Shown: positions 11,557 through 23,776, numbered from the stretch's first letter. The stretch: DNA of 64,000 nt from Euphorbia lathyris (GCF_963576675.1 NC_088919.1:40384501-40448500); one strand, 5' to 3'. The notes: generated by a model from the sequence alone, not told the origin. Translations and numbers: made by a program.

Positions 11557-12812
11557 TCATAACATACAAAATATAGGAATGGTAATTGTGATTTTATTTA
11601 GGGATAAGTACACAAAAAATGTCTGTGGTATACACTTTTTACAAACTCGAACCTGTGGTTTTTTTTTTTTTGCAAAGAGAGGTATGTGCTAAACGCCGTT
11701 AGCAAACAGAGGCAAAATTGACTAACGGTGTTAAAATTCAAAGAGAAAAGAGTTAATTTGGTCCTTATATTTATTTATTTTATAAATTAACCCCCCTAAT
11801 TATCTAATTATCACAAATAAACCCCAAAATCAAAAATAAAAATAAAAAATACCATCTTCTCCATCCCTTTTTAATTTTTGATTTTCATTCTTCTTTCTCT
11901 CTCTTCTCTATCTCCTCTCTTCTTCTTCTTCTTCTTCTTCTTTTCTTCTTTTTTTTTAATTTTGATTCCAGAAATTCTAGAATTTTCCAGAATTCTGAAA
12001 AATTCCAGAAATTCTGGAAAATTTCCAAAATTCTGGAAAAATTCCACCAGAATTCTAGAGAACGTCTGAAATCCAGACGTTCAACGTTTGGAAAATCCAG
12101 ACGTGGTGAACGTCTAAATTTCAGACGTTCTGAAATTCCAGAATAATTAAAAAAAAATTAGAAGAAGAGAGGAGAGGAGGAGGAAGAAAAGAAGAGAGAG
12201 AGGAAGAAGAAGAAGAAGAAATGTCACGAAGAAGAAGAAGAAGAAGAAGAAGAGAGAGAGAGAGAGAAGAGAGACAAAGAAGAATGAAAATCAAAAATTA
12301 AAAAGGATGGAGAAGATGGTATTTTTTATTTTATTTTTGATTTTGGGGTTTATTTGTGATAATTAGATAATTAGAGAGGTTAATTTATAAAATAAATAAA
12401 TATAAAGATCAAATTAACTCTTTTCTCTTTGAATTTTAACACCGTTAGTCAATTTTGCCTCTGTTTGCTAACGGCGTTTAACACATACCTCTCTTTGCAA
12501 AAAAAAAAAAAACCACAGGTTCGAGTTTGTAAAAAGTGTATACCACATGCATTTTTTGTGTACTTATCCCTTTTATTTATGAGTTGAGTATTTACAAGAA
12601 CTAATACAAAAGTATTAAAGACTCCATTGGAGAATTGAGAGAGAGGAGAGAAAGAAGAGATCGAGAGAATTGTTACAGAAAAGAATAATGAGAAAAAGTA
12701 CTTGAGATAGCCTAACAGTTTTCTACTTATAGGCTTAACGGTTTATGTTACCGTTGAAGACTAAAAGTTACAGAAATGCCCCTGATATAATTATGATTAT
12801 TACCAGTTAACA
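11557..12812 (-). repeat. 3' LTR of copia-A with MITE inside
   Basis: Bases 11557-11600 and 12580-12812 together match the 277-bp LTR at 42271-42547 with only a few substitutions. The outer end begins TCATAACATAC and the inner end is GTTAACA. A polypurine tract (minus strand, ending GAGGGGGGG) sits directly inside at about 12813-12821. Confidence 0.9.
11601..12570. mobile_element. 970-bp foldback MITE, 9-bp TSD
   Basis: Long terminal inverted repeats of about 285 bp (GGGATAAGTACAC at the left, GTGTACTTATCCC at the right) are flanked by TTTTATTTA on both sides (11592-11600 and 12571-12579). The intact LTR at 42271 shows the empty site. The centre has pyrimidine and purine tracts and short palindromic AATTCTGGAA and ACGTCTG stretches; there is no coding frame. 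The inner arms match the element at 61225-61757. A 9-bp duplication suggests mobilisation by a Mutator-type transposase. Confidence 0.9.
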
Positions 12813-12819
12813 CCCCCCC

Positions 12820-14807
12820 TCAAGCTGGAAGATGAAGAGTATGAACACCAAGGCGTTGAAGTTGATAGTTAAAAGCTGGAGTGTGTAAAGGCTTGGTGGA
12901 GAAGTCTGCCAGTTGTTCTGCTGATCTGACTGGTAAGAGTTGAACCTGTCCAACTTGAACCTGTTGTCTTATATAATGGCAATCGAGTTCTATATGTTTT
13001 GTGCATTCATGGAACACACTATTTTTAGCAATGTGGATAGCAGATAAATTATCACAGTGAAGTGCAGAAGTGTTTGTGACATAAATGTGTAAATCATGAA
13101 GGAGATAAAGAAGCCACTGAATTTCCCCACAAGTAGAGGACATGGCCCTATATTCGGCTTCAAATGAGGACTTACTTATAGTGTGTTGCTTTTTAGATTT
13201 CCAAGAGCTTAAAGAAGTGCCCAGAAATACACAGAAGCCAGTTATGGATTTTCTGGTTTCAGGACATGTAGCCCAATCTGAATCAGTGTAGCCTTTTAAC
13301 TGTAAGGCTGAGTTAGTATGAAGGAGTATTCATTGTCCTGGATTACCTTTAAGGTATCTTAGAACCCTATACACGGCTTTGAGATTGGATTCAGTTGGTT
13401 GATTTAAATTTTGTGATAATTGTTGGACAGCATAGCTTAAGTCTGGTCTGGTATTGGTAAGGTATAAAAGTTTACCTACTAATTTCCTATATAAATACAC
13501 ATCAGTGATAGGAGGAGAGTTAGAGTTAGCTGTTTTGTCCATAGAAATAGGAGTTGTACAAGGTTTGCAATCTAGATAACCAAATTCAGCTAACATGTCA
13601 AGAACATACTTTCTTTGGGATAAATGGATTCCTGTGGAACTCCTTGCAATTTCAATTCCTAAAATGTATTTCAGTTTTCCCAAATCCTTAATAGTAAAAG
13701 TGTTATGCAAGAAGGTTTTAACCTCAGTAATGTCGTCCTTGTTATTGCTAGCTAAAATCAAATCATCGACATAAACAGTGATGGCTATGAATTTATCTCT
13801 TATTTGTCTAACAAAAAGAGAGGGGTCAACAACAGATTGAACAAAATTGAGTGATAGTAAAGCAGTAGCCAACTTAATGTTCCATTGCCTACTAGCTTGT
13901 CTAAGACCATACAAGGATCTAGTAAGCCTACAAGTGGCATTAGGAACATCAGTTTGAATTCCAGAAGGAATTTTCATATAAATCTCCTCAGTAATATCTC
14001 CATGTAAAAAAGCATTATTGATGTCAAGTTGTTCCAAGTGCCAATTTTTAATGGCAGCACAAGCAAGTACTATCCTAATCGTAGTTAGTTTAGCAACGAG
14101 AGAGAAGGTGTCTAAAAAATCTACACCCTCCTGTTGAGTGAACCCCTTAGCTACCAATCTTGCTTTGTACCTCTCAACGGAACCATCACTATTTTGTTTT
14201 ATCCTAAAGGTCCATTTACACTCTACTTCTTCCTTTCCTTCAGGTAAACTACAAATCTGCCAAGTATGGTTAGTCTCAAGAGCTTTTAGCTCTTCATTCA
14301 TTGCCTGCTGCCAATGAGGATGTTTAATAGCCTCTTTGTATGTCTTAGGTTCCTTCTCAATCAATAAAGCAACAGAGAATGCTTTATGAGTGGAAGACAA
14401 AGTTTAATAAGAAAGAACTTTAGACAAAGGATGATATTTTGACCTTTCGAAAGTGTCAACAGATTGCCCTTGTGCTAATGCACAATGATAGTCCTGCAAA
14501 TATTTAGGTTGTTTGATGACTCTTTGAGATCTACTAAGTTTGAGGTCTGGAGTAGAAGGAATGATATCTATAGGAGAAGTGTTACTTTGATTAACATCCC
14601 TATGTAATTAAGTTTCTCCTACGATAACAGAAGAATTAGAAGACGGCGGAACATTGACAGTGATGGGAACAACATCAATAGGTTGAGAAAGCAAAGGAAA
14701 ACTATGTTCATAAAACTGAACATTTCTGCTAACAGAAATCTTCTGTGTAGCAAGGTGCAGGATTTTATATCCTTTAGTACCAGAATGATATCCTAAGAAA
14801 ACACCAT
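12820..14807 (-). pseudogene. copia-A reverse transcriptase and RNase H
   Basis: The RT core spans 13330-14400. It has KWTFRIKQNSDGSVERYKAR, AFLHGDITEEIYMKIP, LYGLRQASRQWN and the catalytic VYVDDLILASN. RNase H follows to 12820 with TDSDWA, SKSSFEAEYRAMS and a C-terminal SAEQLADFSTKPL. An in-frame TGA at 13330-13332 separates RT from RNase H. Upstream of 14400 the frame is broken but still reads GVFLGYHSGTKGYKI, the link region after integrase, up to the junction with the Tat LTR at 14808. Confidence 0.88.
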
Positions 14808-15822
14808 TGTTAGACGAGGTGTCGCGGCCTAATCTCCCGGGCGGACCGGGGGGTGGACAACCTCATGGCGACGTAAGCGGTGATTGGCGCCGAAAGCAAC
14901 CAATCGTGGAATCAAGCTGCTCGGTAGGACCGGAGCTCGGAGATATAGAAGAGTCGCCACCCACGAATGGGAAAATGAACACCGATCCCTTGCGGGAGAC
15001 CGGTGTGGGTTCGGGAAACTTAGGTACAAGCCGAGAAGGCTAGCTCCTTTCCGGAGAAAGGCTACTAGGCACCCCGACATCGCCCGGTTATGAACCACCG
15101 GCCTCCTACTCAGCATGTTAGGCGATAACGGACTAATCGTATACTTCTTTAAGTTTAAAATTCATTTGAAACCTTTTCTTTCTTTTTTCAGAAACCGTTT
15201 TGAGCATATATTATTGGAAAGCCATATTAGTAAAGAATCACCCATTTATATTATACATACACAGAGAAGGGGGAAGAAAGAAGTGATTTATTTACAACTT
15301 TATTTAAATGTCATGCCGTGTGTTTATTCTACACTAACTTATTTCCCCAAAATGAGTTTATTTACATGGTTCGCACCTTAATCACCGTTGGAACGATTTA
15401 GGTGCGTTTTAAAACCCCGATTAGTGAAGTTTACTCGAGTCGCCGTTGGAACGACTCAAGTGCTTTGGAAACGTTTGAGACAAAAACCTTTAGTTAAGAA
15501 AACGTGGTTAAACATACAAGTCAATTTTGTTTTGTACAAATCCTTTAAGAAAATGATTCAAAAACTCTATTATTCACAAAGAAAGCGATTTTAATTACCA
15601 TGTTCACTTAATCCGCCTTTGGAACGGATTAAGGTTTTAAAACGTGGTGTTTTGGAAACGATTTGAAATATTAACAAAAAACAACTCCATTTATTTACAT
15701 TAGGAACCTCTAAAAATTCATTAGTTTAAATAATCAAATTGAAAACTCTCTTTCTTTTGATTTATTTTCCCCTCTTATTTAATGGACTCTCTCTAAAAAT
15801 TCATTAGTTTAAAACTCTCTTC

Positions 15823-16389
15823 TGCTATGTGTGTGGTTGCCTGGGTCATACAGAACGCTTTTGTGAGAGAGTTTTCAATATGCAGGGGGGCGAGATTCTG
15901 AGGGAGTGGGGGGATTGGCTTAAAGCCCCAGTAAGAAGAAGGGGAGACAGCAGTGGGGCAAAATGGCTAATAGATAGAAATGGGGGAGGGGGGAGGAGGG
16001 GACTCGGAGGAGGTAGGGGAGGGAGTTCGGGTGCTATGAGGGATATAACTAATAAATGGAGAGGGTTGGATGTGAGAGGGGGAATCAAACAAGTGAGGGA
16101 GGGGGAGAGAGAAGTAATGATCTGTCCATATACAGGGCCTTTCTTTAAGCCTTTAGTGGAAGATGAGGGTCAAGGGATGGGGGGTGAGGAGAGGGGAGAT
16201 AAAGGGGAAGATACTGAGATGGAATTAAATGATGCCAGGAAAAGAAGAAGGGAGGAAAAGGGAAAGGGAAAGGAGGGGGAGGGAGAGGTTAGGCAGGAGG
16301 GGGAAGTCTCTGTTCTTGGAAAGGATAAGGGGAGTTCCACAAAAATTGGTTCGGCGAGCCCTAAAGGTCAGGGCCGCCGGGGGGAATGA
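15823..16389 (+). pseudogene. LINE ORF1, C-terminal part
   Basis: The frame opens directly at the insertion boundary with a CCHC zinc knuckle, CYVCGCLGHTERFC (C-x2-C-x4-H-x4-C), as found after the DUF4283 region of plant L1 ORF1 proteins. These bind LINE RNA. A Gly/Arg- and Glu/Lys-rich low-complexity tail follows. The N-terminal RNA-binding region is missing through 5' truncation. The stop TGA overlaps the ORF2 start in the four bases ATGA (16386-16389), suggesting coupled translation in the intact parent. Confidence 0.85.
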
Positions 16390-19300
16390 GTTGTTTAAGT
16401 TGGAACTGTCGTGGTCTGGGAAACCACTGGGCAGTTCGCTCTTTAAAGGAGCTGGTATCGTCCCAAAGCCCTAATATTGTATTTTTGATGGAAACATTAG
16501 TAGAGGATCAGAGATTAAGCGTGCTAAAACAACAGTTAAAGTTTGAGGGAGCATTCCCTATCAGTAGAAGAGGCCGTAGTGGAGGGCTAGCCTTGTTGTG
16601 GAAAGCAGGGACTGGGGTGGTGATCAAAAGTTTTTCTGACCATCATATTGAGGCAATTATCACCAATTCTTCTCAGGGGGATTGGAGATTGGTGGGCTTT
16701 TATGGTTTTGCTGATCGTAGTAGGCATGGAGAGTCTTGGGAACTACTGAGAAGTCTAGCCAAGGAGGACTCTATCCCATGGGTAGTGATTGGAGACTTTA
16801 ATTGTATTTTGAACTCTGATGATAAGATGTGTGGAGCGGCTTACCCTAACCCCTTAATGCAGGAGTTTGCCAAAACAATTGAGGAGTGTGGCCTGAGCGA
16901 ACTGATTCTGAACGGTAACCGCTTTACTTGGGAAAGAGGTAGAGGATCCGAGCTCTGGGTTAGAGAAAAACTGGACAGGGGTTTTGCTTCGGCTGAGTGG
17001 CTGATTCGATTTGACAATCATCATCTCAAAACTTGTATGACTGGGTATTCAGACCACCTCCCGCTTTTTCTTCAACTAGAAAGGGAGAGAAGTAGAAGTA
17101 GAGGAAGAAGATTTCATTTTGAAGAGGTATGGCTTAAAGAGCAGGAGTTCAATAATCTGGTTAGAGGTCATTGGAGAGGCCAGAGGGGCAAACCAGTTCA
17201 GGAAAAGTTGGAGGAGTGTGTGCAGAAAATGTCAGTGTGGGGGAAGAGCTTCAATATGCGTTTCAAAAGCCAAATTAGAAAATGGAGTTCCCAAATGGAA
17301 AGATTACATGGTAGTAGAAACAGGGATTCCATTGCCGCTTATTTCTTAGCCAAAAGAAAACTTAATGATACCCTGGAAGCTGAGGAGAGTTATTGGAAGC
17401 AGAGGGCTAAGGTCTTCTGGTTGACAGAAGGGGACAGAAACACACAGTTTTTCCATGCTAGTGTGAAAACTAGACGTCAACAGAATTCAATTAGTTATTT
17501 GACAGATGAGAATGGGGAGGTGCTGGATAACCAAGCAGACTTATTGGATCTTGCTCAGAGTTACTTTCAGAATGTCTTTTCGGGTCCGAATTCGAGTAGG
17601 GGTACCACTGTGCAGGCAATTGACACGTGTATCAGTCCCGACATGAACGAAGCACTTGTTGCTCCTTTTAACCAGGAAGAGTTCAAACAAGCCCTTTTCT
17701 CTATGAGTCCTAACAAATCCCCTGGCCCTGACGGGCTAAATCCAGGCTTTTTTCAAGCCTTTTGGGACACATTGGGGGCAGATGTAGGAGCAGCCTGCGC
17801 AAAGTGGCTTAGTGAGGGGGAATTCCCAAGTGGTATTAATGACACCACAATTGTCTTGGTTCCAAAGGTTGACAATCCTAGGATGCTGAAGGATTTTCGC
17901 CCTATCGCCCTGTGCAATGTCATTTACAAGATAATTGCAAAGGCCTTAGCAAATCGCCTGAAAAGGGTTCTCCCTAAGATTATAGGTGAATCTCAATCTG
18001 CTTTTGTTCCTGGAAGGTCTATAATTGACAATGTGCAGGTGGCTTTTGAAAGCATACACTATATGAAGAGATTGAATAGAGGGAAGAAAGGTCAGGTTGC
18101 CTTAAAAATTGATATCAGCAAGGCCTATGACAGAGTTGATTGGGATTTCCTTAAAGCAGTTTTGGGAAGAATGGGATTTCATGAAACTTGGATTGGCTGG
18201 ATGATGCTATGCATAACAACTGTGAAATACAAGGTAGCAATAAATGGGGAGTGCTCTGACCAAGTTGTCCCTAGAAGAGGATTGAGGCAAGGGGACCCCC
18301 TATCTCCCTACCTTTTTATCCTGTGTGCTGAAGTCTTATCTAAACTTATCAGAAAGGCTGAAGAAGAAGGGCTTATTTCAGGGTGTAAAATCTGCAGAAG
18401 GGCACCAGCAGTAACTCACCTTTTCTTTGCTGATGACAGCTTTTTGTTCTTTGGGGCAACTATTGATGAGACTAGAAAGGTCATGAACATCCTTTCAGAA
18501 TATGAAGTGGCGTCGGGTCAGGCAGTAAACTTGAACAAATCAGGGGTTTTCTTCAGTCTTAATGTGTCTGAACCTTTGCGACTGCAGATCAAAGCATTAC
18601 TCGGAGTTTGCACTCCTCTTGACACAGGCAGATATCTGGGCTTACCTTCACTCATTGGACGATCCAAACGTAGAATTTTTGCTTTCCTGATTGATAGGCT
18701 TCGCAAGAAGTTTGGTGTGTGGGGTCTCAAATTCCTGTCGCAGGCTGGGAAAGAGGTGCTTCTTAAGTCTGTGGCTCAAGCATTGCCAACCTTTTGTATG
18801 AGTACGTTCCTCTTACCTTTATCTATCTGTGATGAGCTACAAAAATTAATGAATTCTTTTTGGTGGGGTATGAAACCTGAGGGAAGAAGAAACATTCATT
18901 GGTTTGACTGGGGTAGATTATGTAGACCAAAAGATTCAGGCGGGATGGGTTTCAAGGATCTACATGTGTTTAACCTAGCAATGTTAGGTAAACAGGACTG
19001 GAAATTACTAAAATTCCCAAATACTTTAGTGAGTCAAATGTTCAAAGCTAAATATTACCCTAGGGAGGACTTACTTCTCTCCAAATTAGGCAATAATCCT
19101 AGTATGGTTTGGAGAAGCATATGGGAAGGCATCAGTATATTGAAAGCAGGGGTTAGATGGAGAGTGGAAAATGGTAGATCAATCAGAGTTTGGGAGGATG
19201 AGTGGGTTCCCAATCTAGAGGGTTTTCGCATAAATTCCTTTTTGGTCCCTGGAATGGAAAATTTGATGGTAGCAGATCTGTTCCTTGAAAATGGGAGAGG

Positions 19301-20546
19301 GTGGGACATGCAGAGACTAAATGGCTGCTTTAGCGAAGTGGAAGTGCAGGCTATTAGTGATATTATCTTGCCATACAATGCAGGGGAAGATACGAAGATC
19401 TGGCATTGGTCAAGGGATGGACAATACAATGTTCACTCAGGCTACTTAACAGGTATGGGGCTAGTAGCAGCTAGCAGAGCCCAAGAGGGCTGGAAGAGGT
19501 TGTGGAAGTTGATGATTCCCCCTAAACTAAAACAGTTTATCTGGCGTCTGTGTTCAAAGTGCTTACCCACTAGAGCCCGGTTGTCCTAGAGAAGAGTCCC
19601 CATTTCTACTGAATGTCCAGTATGTGTGGAGCAAGTAGAGACGGATAACCATCTATTTGTTGATTGTTGTTTCGCAGGTGACATTTGGCGTGTAGCAGGT
19701 GTTCCTGTGCCAAGAGTGGATAACAGTCACCTTGACGAGTGGCTTCTCCAAGCCTTAAGCAACTCAAATCCGGAAGAAATAGTCAGAATCTGTTGTGCAC
19801 TCAAAGCAATCTGGGATCACAGAAATAGAGTCCTGTGGCACATGAGATGGTGGCCGGCAGATACGGCTTGGCGAATCAGTCTGGAGATTGTTCAGGATTG
19901 GAAGGCCTACCAACAGAAGGCACCAGCGTTGTGCAATCGGTACACGAAAGCAACATACATACAGACGGCCCTGCCAAGGGCCGCCCAGCCACTCCCGCAT
20001 GCACAGGGCTCGCAGATGAGAGGTAACCACCCTTTACCAAATCCTCTTCATAGATGGAACACGCCTTGCCCGGGCTTTATCAAATGCAATATAGATGGGG
20101 CCATTTTCAATGAACTAGAGAGTAGTGGCATGTAAGCGGTTATTAGGGACGAAAGGGGAGCATTCTTTTTTTGTAGTAGCAGTCTTATCCCAAGCATTAA
20201 AGAGCCACGTGTCATTGAAGCTCTTGCAATCCGCACAAGTTTGTTATGGATTGCTAATTTGGGTTACTCTGCTGTTATATTTGAATCTGATGCTAAGGCT
20301 GTGGTAGATGCTATTCACTCTGAAAAGCAGGACATTTCTGAATTTGGTATGATTGTAGAAGATTGTCGAATCCTGCTAAGATCCACCCCTTCTTTTAAAT
20401 TAGTTTTTATTTCTCGCTTAGCGAACGGTGCGGCTCATTTGGTAGCTAGGCTTGCCTGTTCCAATGCTAGCGATTTTGTTTCAACTATTGTGCCAGAGTG
20501 GCTTGTGAACATTATTTACATGGATGCAAATCCATCATCTATTTAA
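16386..20546 (+). pseudogene. LINE ORF2: endonuclease, RT, zinc finger, RNase H
   Basis: The order is as follows. An AP-type endonuclease covers residues 1 to about 225 (LSWNCRGLGN, WVVIGDFNCIL, GYSDHLPLFL). Reverse transcriptase covers about 480-760 (LKDFRPIALCNVIYK, KIDISKAYDRVDW, GLRQGDPLSPYLFI, HLFFADDSFLF). A C-terminal zinc-binding region follows (CPVCVEQVETDNHLFVDCC), then a plant-type RNase H (KCNIDGAIF, FESDAKAVVDA, LANGAAHLVARLA) ending at 20546. It would nick target DNA and copy LINE RNA there. Two in-frame stops break it: TAG at 19587-19589 and TAA at 20133-20135. Otherwise the frame is open for about 1,390 codons, so the insertion is fairly young. Confidence 0.92.
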
Positions 20547-21929
20547 GCGTCTCTTTCAGGTTCAAAAAAAATAATAAACCCATTTAAAGCAAGATTCATA
20601 ATCAAATAAAGCCCATTTGAAACATGGACCCATGAATGATCCAAAAGAATAAAGAAAGTAATTCTAGCATATATATATACATTTAAATCAAAAAGAGAAT
20701 ATGAAAATAAAAGTTAATAAGAGGAAACTATATAATACATATATGAAAATATTAGATAAAATACATTTATACTTTAAAGATGTGAAAATAGTAAATAAAT
20801 CTCATAAATAAGAACATAACATTTACCCCAAAATAATTTCATTCAATAACCAATAAAATAACCCAAATATCCCAAAACTACATATATACATAACTATTAT
20901 AGTTTTAAATATAAAAAAAATAGCATATACTAATATCTATTGTTTATTTCCCAAAATGCCCAAGTAAATAATCTTCAAAATAGGATCTAATATAACTCAA
21001 ATGAATAAAAGAACAAATATATACATATACTTATGTTTTAAAAATTAAATAAAGAATGATATACAAACATCCTAAATAATTATATACACTAAACATCTAA
21101 AATAGTTTGAAACACATATATTACATAACTATACATATATATATTAAGGATTTAAAAGCTTAGAAGTTGAGAAAAAGGGATTGAAATGGCATTTTTTGCG
21201 TTTTGGCAGATTTACCGACGGAAAATCCGTAGATAAACAGCACTTAGTGACAGAAATGGCAAATTACAGCAGCACTCTAATTGTTTCCAGATTTATTCAA
21301 AAGCTTTAAATTAAATCTAATTCAATCGTTTTGGATTTCCGAACTACCAAAAATGGATCATAGTCAATAACGGAAGTTCCTAAAACGATGTTTTTATTTT
21401 AAAACATTATTTGGAATTTTTTTTTTTTAAATTAGAAACTTATAATTTCAACGTTTTTTGATACCCGAACTACCTTTTTATCGGATCACGGTTCGTATTG
21501 GGATATCAAAACGAGGTTTTCTATCTTAAAACAAAATCGAATTTTATTCAACACGAAACGAAAATTAAATAAATACGCTAATTAAATAAAACGTGATAAA
21601 ATAAATAACTAATCAAATAAAGAAACTATAACATAAAAAATAAATAGAAGAAGAGAATAAATAAAATAAAATAAAAGAGTCTAGTCCTCGGATAATACCT
21701 TAAATTCGGTATCTGACAGTCGAAGCCGATCGATTCCACGAGTCGCGATCTTCCTTTTTTTTTATATTTTTTAGTAAAAGTTTAACTTTAGAAAACTCGG
21801 AATTTTTGAGAAAAAAAAAATATTTTTCTCAAAAAAAATTCACTTTCTCTCTCTAAAAATGTTTAGAGTGAGAAAGGCTCCAAGAAATCCCCTCCTCTTT
21901 CTCCCTGTTTGCATTGGGATCCGTGCCCC

Positions 21930-21937
21930 TTATATAG
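21930..21937 (-). promoter_or_regulatory. TATA box of the Tat LTR (3' copy)
   Basis: The minus strand reads CCTATATAAGGGGC here, a strong plant TATA box, directly downstream of the palindrome array. Transcription would start about 30 bases further on, near 21895-21905, and proceed toward lower coordinates. Confidence 0.65.
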
Positions 21938-21956
21938 GGAAACGGGTCCCAGAAAC

Positions 21957-22275
21957 TTTGGGCGACGCCCGAGCAAAATTGGGCATCGCCCAAAGCCGTT
22001 GGGCGGCCGCCCAACATCACGTTGGGCTACCGCCCAACATTGTTGGGCGGCCGCCCAACAATAGTTGGGCGACTGCCCAACGATTGTTGGGCGGCCGCCC
22101 AACGATTGCTGGGCGATCGCCCACCCATTGTTGGGCGGTCGCCCAACAGCGTTGGGCGAGCGCCCAACGCACGGTTGGGCGCGCGCGCCCAACTGCCGTT
22201 GGGCGTCCGCCCGACGCGGTTGGGCGCTCGTGCCCCCTACCTTTGGGCTTCCACCCAACGCGATTGGGCACTCGC
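21957..22275. repeat. GC palindrome array in the 3' LTR
   Basis: About 14 modules spaced roughly 21-23 bp, most of the form TTGGGC-N4-GCCCAA (for example GTTGGGCGGCCGCCCAAC). The centre of each palindrome varies (GGCC, ATCG, GACT, GAGC, CGCG). The modules degrade toward 22275. The surrounding LTR is AT-rich, so composition jumps sharply here. Confidence 0.92.
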
Positions 22276-22980
22276 TCAACGGCCGCCGGGACGCGTCTCG
22301 CACCGTCGGGCGTGCACGCCCCGCGGCCGTCGAACTCGCGTTCCGCGTCGTCGGGCGTTCATGCATCGTGACCGTTGAACGCGTGTTCCGCGCTGCCAGT
22401 TGCACACGTCCCATGGCCGAAGAGCGCGCGTCCCGTGCCGCCAAGCTCGTGCCTTGCTCGGACACCGAGCGCATACTATTCATGGTTGGGTGCGTGCGTC
22501 CGACAGACGTCGAGCGCGTGCTTCGCGTCGTCGAGCGTGCGTCCGACTGTCGTCGAATGCGCGCCGGCCGCCGCTAAGCACTCGCACCGTGCCGTTAAGC
22601 ATTCGCGAGCTATCCGATCGACAACAGCGACCGACTGTAACTTATTTATTTTATTATTTTTTAAACTTTCGGAATCAATTGCTTCAACCGTCTTGTTTTC
22701 AGGTTTTCGTCACAGGTCCTCCGACTCGGTGTCTACAGTTGCCCCTACTTTTCTATTTTGACAGTGATGTGTGTGTTTTGAAAACGTTTTTTGCTAACAT
22801 AACACATGCAATGTAAAACATATAAAAGTAAAAGACACGTAAAGAGTAGGAGGGAGCATACCTGACCTTCGCGCTGCGCGCTCCGGTGTCGTTCTCTGAT
22901 TCCTTCCATCGTCACCTTTGGAGTGGCCGTCGATGAATGTTATTTTCTCGGAATCTAGCATACGTTGGTTATGGGTAAGA

Positions 22981-23425
22981 ATGGCTCAAAAGCAATTTCG
23001 GTCTGCGACCGTTAATGGGATGGCTCAAAAGCAACTCAGGTCTGCGACCGTGAGTAAGATGGCTCAAAAGCGACCCTGGTCCACGACCGCGGGTAAAATG
23101 GCTCAAAAGCAACTCTGGTCTGCGACCGTGAGTAAGATGGCTCAAAAGCAACCCTGGTCCACAACCGCGGGTAATATGGCTCAAAAGCGACCCTGGTCCA
23201 CGACCGCGGGTGATATGGCTCAAAAGCAACTCCGGTCTGCGACCGCGAGTCAGATGGCTCAAAAGCAACTCCGGTCTGCGACCGTGAGTCAGATGGCTCA
23301 AAAGCGACCCTAGTCCACGACCGCGGGTAATATGGCTCAAAAGCGACCCTGGTCCACGACCGTGGGTAATATGGCTCAAAAGCAATTCAGGTCTGCGACC
23401 ATGAGTCATATGGCTCAAAAGCGGG
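22981..23425. repeat. 39-bp tandem array, 11 copies
   Basis: Eleven full units and part of a twelfth, each exactly 39 bp and starting ATGGCTCAAAAG. Two sub-types, CAACTCCGGTCTGCGACC and CGACCCTGGTCCACGACC, are interspersed in the order A A B A B B A A B B A. Since 39 is a multiple of three the array stays open on both strands, but I do not call it a gene. Confidence 0.92.
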
Positions 23426-23766
23426 GATTGTTTCCGGATTTTTGTACAACACTATTGTCTGTATTTTCTCACTGGAGCTATCATCTCGGAGGTTCAATGG
23501 GAACGTGTTTTAGTCTGAAATGATATAGACTAATGATTGTTTTTCTGTTGACTGTCGTCTGTACCTTGACTGGTGTCACTGTTCTATAAAAATTGACTGT
23601 TGTCTGTAGTTCATGTCTTGACAATATTGGTCGCTGTTTGGGAGAAACGCAGGCTGAAACGGACTGCAAATCGGAGGTCTGTGCACCTAGTAATTAATTA
23701 TTTACTTTTTACCTTTATGTCAAATCGTACCTTTTTCACTATCTACGGGAATGCCATTCCCTCTCC

Positions 23767-23776
23767 CTATATAAAG
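23767..23776 (+). promoter_or_regulatory. TATA box of the antisense PMD gene
   Basis: CTATATAAAG lies 65 bases upstream of the ATG at 23841, leaving room for a start site near 23800 and a 5' leader of about 40 bases rich in pyrimidines. It faces away from the 3' LTR and opposite to gag-pol. Confidence 0.65.

Larger units (their letters stand above)
15821..20571 (+). mobile_element. 5'-truncated L1-type LINE with RNase H
   Basis: A plus-strand LINE lies inside the Tat 3' LTR. It starts within ORF1 at the zinc knuckle, so it is 5' truncated, and ends in an A8 tract followed directly by LTR sequence. Compared with the uninterrupted LTR (near 37516-37535), about 16 bases of target are missing and no target duplication is seen. 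A filler copied from nearby LTR sequence sits at the 5' junction (15791-15820). Confidence 0.9.
14808..22737 (-). repeat. 3' LTR of the Tat element, split by a LINE
   Basis: Bases 14808-15795 and about 20571-22737 align with the LTR at 36537-39658 with scattered substitutions. This copy has roughly two more modules in the GC palindrome array. A polypurine tract (minus strand, AAAAGTAGGGGCAAC) directly precedes it at 22738-22752. Confidence 0.92.

Noticed and set aside
11878..12069. Phe/Ser-rich 63-residue frame
   Set aside because: Low-complexity loop of the foldback MITE (TTC and AATTCTGGAA repeats).
14807..15600. Frames at the start of the Tat LTR, repeated at 36536-37323
   Set aside because: Identical in both LTRs and without homology; noncoding LTR sequence.
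15846..16088. Pro-rich minus-strand frame
   Set aside because: Complement of the Gly-rich LINE ORF1 tail.
21859..22816. Long overlapping frames on both strands in the Tat LTR (also 38824-39584)
   Set aside because: They arise from the GC palindrome array, which lacks stop codons in every frame. Sequence is compositionally biased with no domain.
22918..23418. Repetitive proteins in both directions
   Set aside because: By-product of the 39-bp array (13 codons per unit, stop-free on both strands). No start context or domain.
22981..23425. CRISPR-like array
   Set aside because: Units are contiguous 39-mers without unique spacers, in a plant retrotransposon.
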